From positions 1 to 63,420 of the forward strand of contig NZ_NMUO01000010.1 of NCBI RefSeq assembly GCF_002237365.1: DNA of 63,420 bases. The letters run 5' to 3'. This document shows positions 37,595 through 48,197 of this stretch, piece by piece (position 1 is the stretch's first letter; each line of letters begins with the position of its first letter). The translations under genes were made by a program, and so were the position numbers. The DNA comes from Zobellella denitrificans (GTDB lineage: Bacteria > Pseudomonadota > Gammaproteobacteria > Enterobacterales > Aeromonadaceae). The notes below the pieces were generated by a model. That model saw only the letters and a list, made by a program, of their open reading frames with translations, ran no database searches and was not told the DNA's origin.

Positions 37595-39385
37595 ATGCAG
37601 GATCAGTTCAACTTCGATCATCCCCCCTTCGACACCCTGACCGCCGAGCAGCGCCAGGACCTGCTCGATCAGACCGATATCGCCTATTTCGACCGGGGCG
37701 AGACCATACTGCGCCCGGGCCAGCTGATCGACAGCCTGCATATCATCCTCAAGGGGGTGGTGGAGGAGCGTCACGCCGAACGCAACGAGATCTGCGCCCA
37801 CTATACCACCGACGATCTGTTCGACATCCGCGGCCAGTTCGACGGCGAGTGCCGCCACAGCTACGTGGCGCTGGAAGAAACCCTGTGCTTCGTGCTGCCC
37901 ACCCAGGCCTTTCTCACCCTGATGACCGACAACCCGGATTTCGCCGCCTGGTTCCAGCGGGATCTGCAGGGCCGGCAACGGACCGTCTCTTCCCAGAAGA
38001 ACCTGTCGGAATTCATCCTCACCCGCATCGACAACGGCAATATCCAGCCGGCCATGGTGATCGACGGCCAGACCTCCCTCTACCAGGCCACCCTGCTGCT
38101 GAAAACCCATCACCTGGAGTCGCTGATCGTCACCCACGACGGCAGCTTCGGCATGCTGACCGGCACCGATCTGCTCTACGGCGCCGTGCTCGAGGAAAAG
38201 CCCAACACCGAGCCGGTGCACGAGCTGGCCAGCTTCAACCTGATTGCGGTGCAGAAGGGCGACTTCCTGTTCAACGCCCTGATGCTGATGATCCGCCACA
38301 AGATAGAGCGGGTGGCGGTCAAGGAGCAGGAACAGCTGGTGGGCATACTGGAGATGACCCAGCTGCTCAGCCAGTTCTCCACCCATTCCCATGTGCTGGG
38401 GCTGCGTATCCTGCGGGCCGGCAGCATCGACGAGTTGGCCGAGGCCGCCGCCACCCTCGGCATGCTGGTGGAAAACCTGCACAACAACGGGGTACGCCTG
38501 CCCTTTATCATGAAGCTCTTGGCCAGCCTCAACGAGCAGTTGATGCGCAAGGCCTTCGAGTTCGCCTTTCCGGCCCGCTACCACGAGCGGCTGGCGCTGA
38601 TGGTGCTGGGCAGCGAAGGCCGGGGCGAGCAGATCCTGAAGACGGATCAGGACAACGCCCTGGTGCTGGAGGACGGGCTGGACGCGGCCGAGATCCTGCC
38701 CTTCGCCGAGCAGTTCAGCCGCTACCTGGAGCGGCTCGGCTACCCGCCCTGCCCGGGCAAGGTGATGGTCAACAACCCGGAGTGGGTACACTCCTTGAGC
38801 GCCTGGCAGGAACGGATCCGCCTCTGGGTTCGCCAGAATACCCCCCACAGCCATATGCAACTGGCCATCCTCAGCGAGCCGCATTTTATCGCCGGGCGGG
38901 AATCCCTGGTGCGCCAGCTGCAAAAACAGCTGCTGGAGGCGGTGCGCGGCCAGGAGCTGCTGCTGAGCGAATTCGCCGCCCAGGCGCTCAGGTTTCACAC
39001 GCCGCTGACCTTCTTCGGCGATATCAAGCAGTCCGAGCAAGGCCTGGACATCAAGCGCGGCGGCATCTTCCCCATAGTACAGGGGGTACGGGCCCTGGCC
39101 CTGGAGCAGGGCATCACCGAAAACGGCACCCTAGAGCGAATCCGCCTGCTCACCGACAAGGGCATCTTCGAGCCGGACTTTGCCGACAACCTCAGCGCCG
39201 CCCTCATCCTGTTCTGGCAGTTGCGGCTGGAGCAGCAACTGGCCCGGGGTGGCGACGGCCTGAGCCAGCAGATAGACGCCGCCCGCCTGCCCCGTCACCA
39301 CCGGGACCTGCTGCGCCACGCCCTGCACGTGGTGAAGAAGCTCAAGCAGCAGCTGGAGTTTCACTTCCAGATCCGGAACCTCTGA
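37595..39385 (+). CDS. Cyclic-nucleotide-binding / CBS / DUF294 nucleotidyltransferase-like protein
   Basis: A 596-residue cytosolic regulator. An N-terminal cyclic-nucleotide-binding-like domain (about 10-120, RPGQLIDSLHIILKG), a CBS pair (about 145-270), a nucleotidyltransferase-like DUF294 domain (about 300-440, GSEGRGEQILKTDQDNALV) and a C-terminal DUF294_C helical domain follow in order. The GS and DxD of the transferase fold are present, so activity resembling GlnD is possible but unproven. AAGGAG lies 6 bp before the ATG. It overlaps the exonuclease gene by one base and precedes acs, a recurrent arrangement. Confidence 0.88.
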   Translation: MQDQFNFDHPPFDTLTAEQRQDLLDQTDIAYFDRGETILRPGQLIDSLHIILKGVVEERHAERNEICAHYTTDDLFDIRGQFDGECRHSYVALEETLCFVLPTQAFLTLMTDNPDFAAWFQRDLQGRQRTVSSQKNLSEFILTRIDNGNIQPAMVIDGQTSLYQATLLLKTHHLESLIVTHDGSFGMLTGTDLLYGAVLEEKPNTEPVHELASFNLIAVQKGDFLFNALMLMIRHKIERVAVKEQEQLVGILEMTQLLSQFSTHSHVLGLRILRAGSIDELAEAAATLGMLVENLHNNGVRLPFIMKLLASLNEQLMRKAFEFAFPARYHERLALMVLGSEGRGEQILKTDQDNALVLEDGLDAAEILPFAEQFSRYLERLGYPPCPGKVMVNNPEWVHSLSAWQERIRLWVRQNTPHSHMQLAILSEPHFIAGRESLVRQLQKQLLEAVRGQELLLSEFAAQALRFHTPLTFFGDIKQSEQGLDIKRGGIFPIVQGVRALALEQGITENGTLERIRLLTDKGIFEPDFADNLSAALILFWQLRLEQQLARGGDGLSQQIDAARLPRHHRDLLRHALHVVKKLKQQLEFHFQIRNL

Positions 39386-39993
39386 TGCTGCCGCTCAAGC
39401 GCCTCTGGCTGGCCCGCAAGTTCGCCCACACCCCCTGGCGGCACCTGTTCGAACCCTACAAGGGTGACGAGATCATCGCCCTCGACACCGAAACCACCGG
39501 CCTGGATCCCCGCCAGGCGGACGTGCTCAGCATCGCCGCCGTGCCCGTCAAGGGCAACCGGGTGCTTACCAGCCAGCGGCTGGAGTTGACCCTGGCCGCC
39601 AGCCCCAAGCTCACCGGCGACAGCATCCGCATCCACGGCCTGCGCCACCAGGATCTGCGCCAGGGCCTGTCGCCGGAGCAGGCCCTGACCCAGTTGCTGG
39701 GCTTTATCCAGAACCGCCCCCTGCTCGGTTATCACGTGCTGTTCGACATCGCCATCCTGAGCCGGCTCACCCGGGAGCGGTTCGGCTTTCCCCTGCCCAA
39801 CCGCCATGTCGAGCTGGCCCATCTCTACCGCCGGCGACGGCTGATGCAGAATCCGGAGGTGGAGCCCAACCTGGGTTTCGAGCACATGGCGTTCGATCTC
39901 GGCGTGCCCCTGCTCGAGCGCCACACCGCCTTCGGCGATGCCCTGACCACGGCGCTGATGTTCCTCAAGCTGCGCCAGCGCCGGGCGGCCTGA
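39385..39993 (+). CDS. DEDD-family 3'-5' exonuclease (DnaQ-like)
   Basis: A 202-residue exonuclease. ALDTETTGLD (about 32-41) is Exo I, LLGYHVLFDIAIL (about 113-125) Exo II, and HTAFGDALTTA (about 180-190) Exo III with the DEDDh histidine. It resembles DNA polymerase III epsilon-type proteins but is coupled to the DUF294 gene (TGATG overlap), so it probably serves that module. The substrate is unknown. Confidence 0.9.
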   Translation: MLPLKRLWLARKFAHTPWRHLFEPYKGDEIIALDTETTGLDPRQADVLSIAAVPVKGNRVLTSQRLELTLAASPKLTGDSIRIHGLRHQDLRQGLSPEQALTQLLGFIQNRPLLGYHVLFDIAILSRLTRERFGFPLPNRHVELAHLYRRRRLMQNPEVEPNLGFEHMAFDLGVPLLERHTAFGDALTTALMFLKLRQRRAA

Positions 39994-40175
39994 AACCGGG
40001 CCATTCCGGGCTGGATTGTCGACAACAAGACCGTATACTGGGGTAAACAAAACGGCAACAAGCCAGCACCGGGTTGTGATGGCGATGTTGCATCGCTAGC
40101 CGAAAGTCTAATTGAGCCAGGCGACCATCTGCGTCACCTTGTTACACAATGGTTATTGCACCAAGGAGCGGAATA
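39994..40175 (+). promoter_or_regulatory. acs upstream region with palindromes
   Basis: Non-coding, 182 bp. It contains TTGTCGACAA (40016-40025), TATACT (40034-40039) as a possible -10, and the inverted repeat GCGATG-TTG-CATCGC (40082-40096). No convincing -35 partner or sigma-54 site was found. Confidence 0.35.
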
Positions 40176-42125
40176 ATGAGTGAAGTCAAGGTTCATCCGG
40201 TCAAGGCCCATATCGCCCAGCACGCCCTGCTGGACGAGGCCGGCTATCAGTCCATGTATCGCCAGTCCATCGAGGATCCCGATGCCTTCTGGGGCGAGCA
40301 GGGCAAGCAAATCGACTGGATCAGGCCCTACACCAAGGTCAAGAACACCTCCTACGACCCCGGCCATATCAGCATCAAGTGGTTCGAGGACGGCACCCTC
40401 AACCTGTCCGCCAACTGTATCGACCGCCACCTGGCCACCCGGGCCGACGACATCGCCATCATCTGGGAAGGCGACAGCCCCGAGGAAGACAAGAAAGTCA
40501 CCTACCGGGAACTGCACGAGCAGGTATGCCGCTTCGCCAATGTGCTCAAGGCCCAGGGGGTGAAGAAGGGCGACGTGGTCAGCATCTACATGCCGATGGT
40601 GGTCGAAGCCGCCGTGGCCATGCTGGCCTGTACCCGCATCGGCGCCGTGCACTCGGTGGTGTTCGGCGGCTTCTCCCCCGACGCCCTGGCCAGTCGCATC
40701 ATCGACTCCAGGGCCAAGGTGGTGATCACCGCCGACGAGGGCCTGCGTGGCGGCCGCCGGGTGGCGCTCAAGGCCAATGTGGACGAGGCCCTGACCAATC
40801 CCAAGGTGGACACGGTGGAAAAGGTCATCGTCTACCGCCGCACCGGCGGCAACATCGCCTGGCACCAGCACCGGGACCTCTGGTGGCATGAAGCCACCCA
40901 GGCCGCCCGCCCCGACTGTCCGCCCGAGGAAATGAACGCCGAGGATCCGCTGTTCATCCTCTATACCTCCGGCTCCACCGGCACCCCCAAGGGCGTGCTG
41001 CACACCACCGGCGGCTACCTGGTGTACGCGGCCATGACCTTCAAGTACGTGTTCGACTACCACCCGGGCGACATCTACTGGTGCACCGCCGACGTGGGCT
41101 GGATCACCGGCCACAGCTACCTGATCTACGGCCCCCTGGCCAACGGCGCCACCACCCTGCTGTTCGAGGGGGTGCCCAACTACCCCAAGACCAACCGCAT
41201 GGCGCAAATCGTCGACAAGCACCAGGTCAACATCCTCTACACCGCCCCCACCGCCATCCGCGCCTTTATGGCCAAGGGCGATGAGGCGGTGGAAGGCACC
41301 AGCCGCGCCAGCCTGCGCATCATGGGCTCGGTGGGCGAACCCATCAACCCCGAGGCCTGGGAATGGTACTACCGGGTGATCGGCGACGAGCGCTGCCCCA
41401 TCGTCGACACCTGGTGGCAAACCGAGACCGGCGGCATCCTGATCACCCCGCTGCCCGGCGCCACCGATCTCAAGCCCGGCTCCGCCACCCGTCCCTTCTT
41501 CGGCGTGCAGCCGGCGCTGGTGGACGGCGAAGGCCAGGTACTGCAGGGCGCCACCGACGGCAACCTGGTGATCCTCGACTCCTGGCCAGGCCAGATGCGC
41601 ACCGTGTTCGGCGATCACGACCGCTTCGAGCAGACCTACTTCTCCACCTTCCCCGGCACCTACTTCACCGGTGACGGCGCCCGCCGCGACGAGGACGGCT
41701 ACTACTGGATCACCGGCCGGGTGGACGACGTGCTCAACGTGTCCGGCCACCGCATGGGCACCGCCGAGATCGAATCGGCCCTGGTGGCCCATCCCAAGAT
41801 CGCCGAGGCCGCCGTGGTCGGTGTGCCCCACGAGATCAAGGGCCAGGGCATCTACGCCTATGTCACCCTCAACGCCGGCGAAGTGCCCTCCGCCGAGCTG
41901 CACAAAGAGGTGAAGGACTGGGTGCGCAAGGAAATCGGTCCCATCGCCACCCCGGACGTGATCCACTGGGCCGAGGGCCTGCCCAAGACCCGCTCCGGCA
42001 AGATCATGCGCCGCATCCTGCGCAAGATCGCCACCGGCGAGACCGACTCCCTGGGCGATACCTCCACCCTGGCCGATCCGGGCGTGGTCGACCGGCTGAT
42101 CGAAGAACGCAGCCGGGTCGCCTGA
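40176..42125 (+). CDS. acs: Acetyl-CoA synthetase
   Basis: A 649-residue AMP-forming enzyme converting acetate, ATP and CoA to acetyl-CoA. [12 protein letters not shown] (P-loop-like motif), the WWQTETGG region, [11 protein letters not shown] hinge and the C-terminal acetylation lysine in [10 protein letters not shown] (about residue 608) are intact. The length equals that of most Acs proteins. AAGGAG lies 8 bp before the ATG. The DUF294 and exonuclease genes upstream probably tune its use. Confidence 0.97.
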   Translation: MSEVKVHPVKAHIAQHALLDEAGYQSMYRQSIEDPDAFWGEQGKQIDWIRPYTKVKNTSYDPGHISIKWFEDGTLNLSANCIDRHLATRADDIAIIWEGDSPEEDKKVTYRELHEQVCRFANVLKAQGVKKGDVVSIYMPMVVEAAVAMLACTRIGAVHSVVFGGFSPDALASRIIDSRAKVVITADEGLRGGRRVALKANVDEALTNPKVDTVEKVIVYRRTGGNIAWHQHRDLWWHEATQAARPDCPPEEMNAEDPLFILYTSGSTGTPKGVLHTTGGYLVYAAMTFKYVFDYHPGDIYWCTADVGWITGHSYLIYGPLANGATTLLFEGVPNYPKTNRMAQIVDKHQVNILYTAPTAIRAFMAKGDEAVEGTSRASLRIMGSVGEPINPEAWEWYYRVIGDERCPIVDTWWQTETGGILITPLPGATDLKPGSATRPFFGVQPALVDGEGQVLQGATDGNLVILDSWPGQMRTVFGDHDRFEQTYFSTFPGTYFTGDGARRDEDGYYWITGRVDDVLNVSGHRMGTAEIESALVAHPKIAEAAVVGVPHEIKGQGIYAYVTLNAGEVPSAELHKEVKDWVRKEIGPIATPDVIHWAEGLPKTRSGKIMRRILRKIATGETDSLGDTSTLADPGVVDRLIEERSRVA

Positions 42126-42142
42126 GCCAGGCTCCGCTCATC

Positions 42143-42170
42143 CAACGCCGCCTTCGGGCGGCGTTGTCGT
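42143..42170 (+). terminator. Intrinsic terminator of acs
   Basis: CAACGCCGCC-TTCG-GGCGGCGTTG followed by TCGTTT, about 18 bp after the acs stop. Confidence 0.8.
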
Positions 42171-42262
42171 TTCCGCCCTTGACCAACGGACAAAAGCTGA
42201 CCAAAGCAGCCCGCCTTGCCCTGCCCCGTCACACTTTATCAGGTCATTAGACCAGTAAAATG

Positions 42263-42290
42263 CTGTCAATTTTCATGAAATCACTATAAT
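42263..42290 (+). promoter_or_regulatory. Sigma-70 promoter of aroQ-accB-accC
   Basis: CTGTCA and a perfect TATAAT are separated by 16 bp, about 110 bp upstream of aroQ. The leader holds a TTTTGG/CCAAAA inverted repeat (42317-42342). This is the best promoter match in the window. Confidence 0.7.
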
Positions 42291-42401
42291 TGGGCGCACC
42301 GAGCCAAACGGCACGATTTTGGTTGCCCATCGGGGCCAAAACCGGCTAGGCTCCATGTGACCCGATGTGTAACCCGCAAGATTGACGAGGATTGCTGCAT
42401 A

Positions 42402-42851
42402 ATGGCCGATAAATTCCGAATTCTGCTGCTCAACGGTCCCAACCTGAACCTGCTGGGCCAGCGCGAACCCGGCATTTACGGTCAGGACAGCCTGAGCGAC
42501 ATCGTGGCCCGGCTGACCGAACAGGCCGGCAAACGCGATATCGAACTCAGCCACCTGCAATCCAATGCGGAATACCAGCTTATCGACGCCATCCACCAGG
42601 CCTTTGGCAAGCAGGATTTCATTATCATCAATCCCGCCGCCTTTACCCACACCAGCGTGGCCATTCGCGACGCCCTCCTGGGGGTGAAGATCCCCTTTAT
42701 CGAGGTGCACCTGTCGAATGTGCACGCCCGCGAGCCTTTCCGCCACCATTCCTACCTGGCCGACAAGGCGGTGGGGGTGATCTGCGGCCTGGGCGCCGAT
42801 GGTTACGAATTTGCCCTTGAAGCGGCGGCCCGTTATCTGGCCCGCCGTTGA
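42402..42851 (+). CDS. aroQ: Type II 3-dehydroquinate dehydratase
   Basis: A 149-residue dodecameric enzyme of the shikimate pathway. [17 protein letters not shown] with the catalytic Tyr, [17 protein letters not shown] and [16 protein letters not shown] with the catalytic His are the family signatures. It sits in front of accB-accC, as in many gammaproteobacteria. Confidence 0.96.
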   Translation: MADKFRILLLNGPNLNLLGQREPGIYGQDSLSDIVARLTEQAGKRDIELSHLQSNAEYQLIDAIHQAFGKQDFIIINPAAFTHTSVAIRDALLGVKIPFIEVHLSNVHAREPFRHHSYLADKAVGVICGLGADGYEFALEAAARYLARR

Positions 42852-42886
42852 TTTCTGCACAGCACCAACAAACAAAGAGAACGCTC

Positions 42887-43351
42887 ATGGATATTCGTAA
42901 AATCAAAAAACTGATCGAACTGGTTGAAGAATCCGGCATCGCCGAGCTGGAAATCTCCGAAGGGGAAGAGTCCGTTCGCATCAGCCGCTACGGCGCCCCG
43001 GCGCCGGCCATGGCCGTACCCCAGTATCATGTGCAGGCCGCCCCGGCTCCGGCCGCACCCGCCAATCCGGGCAATCCCGCCCCGGCCCCGGTTGCCGAAG
43101 CCGAGCCCGAACTGAGCGGCCACGTGATGCGCTCCCCCATGGTGGGCACCTTCTACCGCGCGCCCAGCCCGGGCGCCAAGAACTTCGTGGAAGTGGGCCA
43201 GAGCGTCAAGGCCGGCGACACCCTGTGCATCGTCGAAGCCATGAAGATGATGAACCAGATCGAAGCCGACAAGTCCGGCGTGCTCAAGGCCATCCTGGTC
43301 GACAACGGCCAGCCGGTCGAGTTCGACGAGCCCCTGTTCATCATCGAATAA
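42887..43351 (+). CDS. accB: Biotin carboxyl carrier protein of acetyl-CoA carboxylase
   Basis: A 154-residue protein with an N-terminal helical region, an Ala/Pro-rich linker (about 38-75) and a biotinyl domain. The biotinylated lysine lies in EAMKMMN (about 117-123). It carries the carboxyl group from AccC to AccAD in fatty-acid synthesis. It lies 9 bp before accC. Confidence 0.97.
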   Translation: MDIRKIKKLIELVEESGIAELEISEGEESVRISRYGAPAPAMAVPQYHVQAAPAPAAPANPGNPAPAPVAEAEPELSGHVMRSPMVGTFYRAPSPGAKNFVEVGQSVKAGDTLCIVEAMKMMNQIEADKSGVLKAILVDNGQPVEFDEPLFIIE

Positions 43352-43360
43352 GGAATTGCC

Positions 43361-44701
<1,341 letters not shown>

Positions 44702-44723
44702 GACTGGCGGCCTCAAGCCCCTC

Positions 44724-44757
44724 GCAACGGCGCCGCAAGGCGCCGTTGCTGTATTTG
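44724..44757 (+). terminator. Intrinsic terminator of the acc operon
   Basis: GCAACGGCGCC-GCAA-GGCGCCGTTGC followed by TGTATTTG, 22 bp after the accC stop. Confidence 0.8.
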
Positions 44758-44760
44758 TAA

Positions 44761-44778
44761 GGTCGAATTTATTCGACC
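44761..44778. repeat. Palindromic repeat, family B, single unit
   Basis: GGTCGAATTTATTCGACC is identical to the unit at 18254-18271. It lies directly after the acc terminator, where such elements commonly accumulate. Confidence 0.75.
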
Positions 44779-44917
44779 TCGCCAGGCATGGCTCAGCCCG
44801 TTGCCGTTTTCGATCCCATCAGTTGACCCCTGGACAAAGCAGTGTCCGGCCGCGTTTTCCAGGCAGCGCCTTTCCCGCTAGAATATCCGCCCGAAGCCCA
44901 CCTGACAGAGTCATAGC

Positions 44918-45283
44918 ATGAAGATCCATCGCATCAACCCGGCCCAGCGCTGGTCCGACATTACCGTGTTCAACGGCATCGCCCATTTCGTCGAGGTGCC
45001 GGAGGGCGACCTCGGTGCCGATATCCGGGGGCAGACGGCCCAGGTGCTGGCCCAGGCCGAGCTGGCCCTGACCAAGGTCGGCAGCGACAAGACGCAGCTC
45101 TTGTCCGCCACCATCTACCTGACCGACTTCGCCAACCTGGCCGCCTTCAACGCGGTGTGGGACGCCTGGTTCGCACCCGGCACGGCACCCAGCCGCGCCT
45201 GCGTCAAGGCGGAGCTGGCCAACCCCGGCTACCTGGTGGAAATCGCCTTCGTCGCCGCCGCCGGCGAGGAATACCAGGCTTAA
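44918..45283 (+). CDS. RidA/YjgF-family protein
   Basis: A 121-residue trimeric-type protein. Family members deaminate reactive enamines and imines or have other small-molecule roles. The substrate-binding arginine appears in the SRACV segment (usual form ARSCV). It lies 9 bp before yhdT, inserted in what is otherwise the E. coli order accC-yhdT-panF. RidA itself versus a divergent subfamily cannot be decided. Confidence 0.87.
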   Translation: MKIHRINPAQRWSDITVFNGIAHFVEVPEGDLGADIRGQTAQVLAQAELALTKVGSDKTQLLSATIYLTDFANLAAFNAVWDAWFAPGTAPSRACVKAELANPGYLVEIAFVAAAGEEYQA

Positions 45284-45292
45284 GCCCGCATA

Positions 45293-45535
45293 ATGAATCC
45301 CATTGTATCCGTGGCCCGGCGCGAAGCCCTGCTCAGCGTGCTGCTCGCCCTGCTCTATCTGGCCGGCTGGGCCGCCACCGCCTATCTGGTGCCGCCCGGG
45401 CTGACCCTGGCCGGCTGGCCGCTGTGGTTTGTGCTGAGCTGCCTGTTCAATCCGCTGCTGTTCGTGCTGCTGTGCGCCCTGATGGTACGAGTCTGCTTCA
45501 GGCCCGTCGCCCTGGGAGACCACCATGAATCCTGA
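45293..45535 (+). CDS. yhdT: YhdT-family small membrane protein
   Basis: An 80-residue protein with two membrane helices (about 13-32 and 42-68), matching DUF997/YhdT. It overlaps panF by 11 bp and is almost always found in front of it, so it is a likely accessory subunit of the pantothenate symporter; this has not been shown to my knowledge. Confidence 0.9.
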   Translation: MNPIVSVARREALLSVLLALLYLAGWAATAYLVPPGLTLAGWPLWFVLSCLFNPLLFVLLCALMVRVCFRPVALGDHHES

Positions 45536-46979
45536 GCTGCTGCTCCCCCTGGTCATCTACCTGGCCGCCATGCTGGGCCTGGGCGTCTGGCTCGGCCGCC
45601 GCCCGGCCCGGGGTGGTTTCGTGCAGGACTACTTCCTCGGCAACAGATCCATGGGCGGCTTCGTGCTGGCCATGACCATGGTGGCCACCTATGCCTCCGC
45701 CTCTTCCTTTATCGGAGGGCCGGGCGCGGCCTACCGGCTGGGACTGGGCTGGGTGCTGCTGGCCATGATCCAGGTGCCGACGGTCTGGCTCACCCTGGGC
45801 GTGCTGGGCAAGCAGTTCGCCCATATCGCCCGCCGGGTAGAGGCGCTCACCATCAACGACATGCTCCTGGCCCGCTACCAGAGCCCGCTGGTGGTGGTGC
45901 TGGCGGCGCTCGGCCTGCTCGCCGCCTTCGTCGCCACCATGGTGGTGCAGTTTATCGGTGGCGCCCGGCTGCTGGAAACCGTGACCGGCCTGCCCTACGA
46001 GGGCGGCCTGGTGCTGTTCGCGGTGACGGTGCTGCTCTATACCCTGATCGGCGGCTTTCGCGCCGTGGTGATCACCGATGCGGTGCAGGGGGTGCTGATG
46101 CTGCTCGGCACCCTGGTGCTGCTGGCCGGGGTACTGCACGCCGGCGGCGGGGCGGCGGCCCTGTTCGCCGGGCTGGCCGAGATCGATCCCGGCCTGGTCC
46201 GCCCGCAAGGGCCGGACGAGATGCTCGGCATCAGCTTTATGCTGTCATTCTGGGTACTGGTGTGTTTCGGGGTCATCGGCCTGCCCCATTCGGCGGTGCG
46301 CTGCCTGGCCTACAAGGACAGCGCCGCCATGCACAGGGGCATCGTCATCGGCACCCTGGTGGGCGCCCTGCTGATGTTCGGCATGCATTTCGCCGGCGCC
46401 CTGGGGCGGGTGCTGGTACCCGATCTCACCGTGCCCGACAAGGTGATGCCCACCCTGATGCTGGCGGTGCTGCCGCCGCTGGTGGCCGGGCTCTTCCTGG
46501 CCGGCCCCATGGCCGCCATCATGTCGACCATCGACTCCCAGCTGATCCAGGCCTCGGCCACCCTGGTCAAGGATCTCTACCTCAACTACCTGAGCCGCAC
46601 CCCGCCCTCGCCCGCCGCCATCAAGGGCGCCAGCAGGCTGGTGACCCTGGTGCTGGGGCTTATCGTGCTGTGGGCGGCCCTGAGTCCGCCGGACATGATC
46701 ATCTGGCTCAACCTGATGGCCTTCGGCGCGCTGCAGGCCATCTTCTTCTGGCCGCTGGTGCTGGGGCTCTACTGGTGGCGCGGCAACAGCGCGGGGGCAC
46801 TGGCTTCCATGGTCACGGGGGCGCTCGGCTACGGCCTGCTGCTGCACTTCGGCATCAAGCTCCTGGGCCTGCACGCCATCGTGCCCAGCCTGGCGCTCTC
46901 GGGCCTGGCCTATGTGCTCGGCTCCCTGCTGACGGCGCCCCCGCCGGACGAGGTGCGCCGCCTGTTCGGCCGGCACTGA
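45525..46979 (+). CDS. panF: Sodium/pantothenate symporter
   Basis: A 484-residue SSS-family inner-membrane transporter with 12-13 helices. It imports pantothenate with sodium. YFLGNRSMGGFVLAMTMVATYASASSFIGGPGAAYRLG near the N-terminus and the GPMAAIMSTIDSQLIQAS sodium-site segment are typical. It sits between yhdT and prmA, as in E. coli. Confidence 0.94.
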   Translation: MNPELLLPLVIYLAAMLGLGVWLGRRPARGGFVQDYFLGNRSMGGFVLAMTMVATYASASSFIGGPGAAYRLGLGWVLLAMIQVPTVWLTLGVLGKQFAHIARRVEALTINDMLLARYQSPLVVVLAALGLLAAFVATMVVQFIGGARLLETVTGLPYEGGLVLFAVTVLLYTLIGGFRAVVITDAVQGVLMLLGTLVLLAGVLHAGGGAAALFAGLAEIDPGLVRPQGPDEMLGISFMLSFWVLVCFGVIGLPHSAVRCLAYKDSAAMHRGIVIGTLVGALLMFGMHFAGALGRVLVPDLTVPDKVMPTLMLAVLPPLVAGLFLAGPMAAIMSTIDSQLIQASATLVKDLYLNYLSRTPPSPAAIKGASRLVTLVLGLIVLWAALSPPDMIIWLNLMAFGALQAIFFWPLVLGLYWWRGNSAGALASMVTGALGYGLLLHFGIKLLGLHAIVPSLALSGLAYVLGSLLTAPPPDEVRRLFGRH

Positions 46980-47132
46980 GACCGCCGCCGGCCACCATGA
47001 AAAACGCCCCGGCCGCAATGCGCGGCCGGGGCCGAATCCAGTCCGATTCACAAGGTAAGGTCTGCCTGCCGACAGGACAGCAGGCCACACCGATGGTAGA
47101 ATCTTCCCTTTACAGATTCATGAAACGACGCC

Positions 47133-48008
47133 ATGCCCTGGATACAAATTCGCATCAACGCCACCGAAAAGACCGCCGACAAGGTCAGCAACATGCTGAT
47201 GGGGCGCGGCGCCCAGGCGGTGACCTACATGGACGCCGAAGACAAGCCGGTGTTCGAGCCCCTGCCCGGTGAAACCCTGCTGTGGGACGACACCGTGGTG
47301 ATCGGCCTGTTCGACGCCGAGACCGATCCGGCGCCGGTGATCGACTTTATGCGCAAGTTCTACCGCAAGGATCTGGTGTACAAGGTGGAACAGCTGGAAG
47401 ACAAGGACTGGGTGCGGGAGTGGATGGACAGCTTCCATCCCATGCGCTTCGGCCGGCGGCTGTGGATCTGCCCGAGCTGGCGCGAGGTGCCGGAGCCGGA
47501 GGCGGTCAACGTCATGCTGGATCCGGGGCTGGCCTTCGGCACCGGCACCCACCCCACCACGGCGCTGTGCCTGGAGTGGCTGGACGGCCAGGAGCTGGCC
47601 GGCAAGACGGTGATCGACTTCGGTTGCGGCTCCGGCATCCTGGGGCTGGCGGCGCTCAAGCTGGGTGCCAAGGAGGTGATCGGCATCGACATCGACCCCC
47701 AGGCGCTGCAGGCCAGCCGGGACAACGCCGAGCGCAACGGCGTGGCCGAGCGGCTGCGCGTCTACCTGCCGCAGGATCAGCCCGAGGGGCTGCAGGCCGA
47801 TCTGGTGGTGGCCAATATCCTGGCGGGACCGCTCAAGGAGCTGTCGCCGCTGATCAGCTCGCTGGTCCGGCCCGGCGGCCAGTTGGCCCTCTCCGGCATA
47901 CTGGAGACCCAGGCCGGGGGCCTGAACCAGGTGTACCGGCAGTGGTTCGACATGGAAGCCCCGGTGTTCCGGGAGGAGTGGTCCCGCCTGAGCGGCCACA
48001 AGCGCTGA
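47133..48008 (+). CDS. prmA: Ribosomal protein L11 methyltransferase
   Basis: A 291-residue cytosolic SAM-dependent enzyme that trimethylates L11. The N-terminal substrate domain ([16 protein letters not shown]), the [15 protein letters not shown] loop (about 129-143) and the motif [11 protein letters not shown] (about 164-173) are present. Start begins right after a short leader. The gap from panF contains a strong GC hairpin (about 47003-47029) without a T run on this strand. Confidence 0.96.
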   Translation: MPWIQIRINATEKTADKVSNMLMGRGAQAVTYMDAEDKPVFEPLPGETLLWDDTVVIGLFDAETDPAPVIDFMRKFYRKDLVYKVEQLEDKDWVREWMDSFHPMRFGRRLWICPSWREVPEPEAVNVMLDPGLAFGTGTHPTTALCLEWLDGQELAGKTVIDFGCGSGILGLAALKLGAKEVIGIDIDPQALQASRDNAERNGVAERLRVYLPQDQPEGLQADLVVANILAGPLKELSPLISSLVRPGGQLALSGILETQAGGLNQVYRQWFDMEAPVFREEWSRLSGHKR

Positions 48009-48048
48009 CAGGCCGTTCCGGCGGCCGGCCCAGCCGCCGCCAGGCCGC

Positions 48049-48077
48049 GCCGGCAAGGGCAACCAGCCGGTTTTTTA
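48049..48077 (+). terminator. Probable terminator of prmA
   Basis: CCGGC and GCCGG flank an 11-base loop and are followed by six T. The stem is short but the T run is good. Confidence 0.6.
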
Positions 48078-48137
48078 CACAAAAAATGCCCCTGCATCTT
48101 GACTTATAAAAAAATGCGATCCGGTCAATTTGTGACC

Positions 48138-48166
48138 TTTTCAGCATCCCAAAAAATGCGTAAGAT
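48138..48166 (+). promoter_or_regulatory. Promoter of dusB-fis
   Basis: TTTTCA and TAAGAT are 17 bp apart, about 32 bp before the dusB start, and followed by a GC-rich stretch (ACGCGACC) that would suit a discriminator under stringent control. AT-rich tracts upstream could bind Fis. The E. coli dusB-fis promoter is likewise growth-rate regulated. Confidence 0.55.
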
Positions 48167-48197
48167 ACGCGACCCTGAGCCGAGACAGCCCCGTCCC

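Noticed and set aside
37849-39384. Long frame preceding and in frame with the exonuclease gene
   Set aside because: It lies across the DUF294 gene in another frame with Arg/Pro/Gly-rich translation; only the part from the ATG at 39385 is a real protein.
40082-40096. Possible sigma-54 promoter (TGGC..TTGCA) before acs
   Set aside because: Only seven bases separate the GG and GC; sigma-54 needs ten. The sequence is better described as an inverted repeat.
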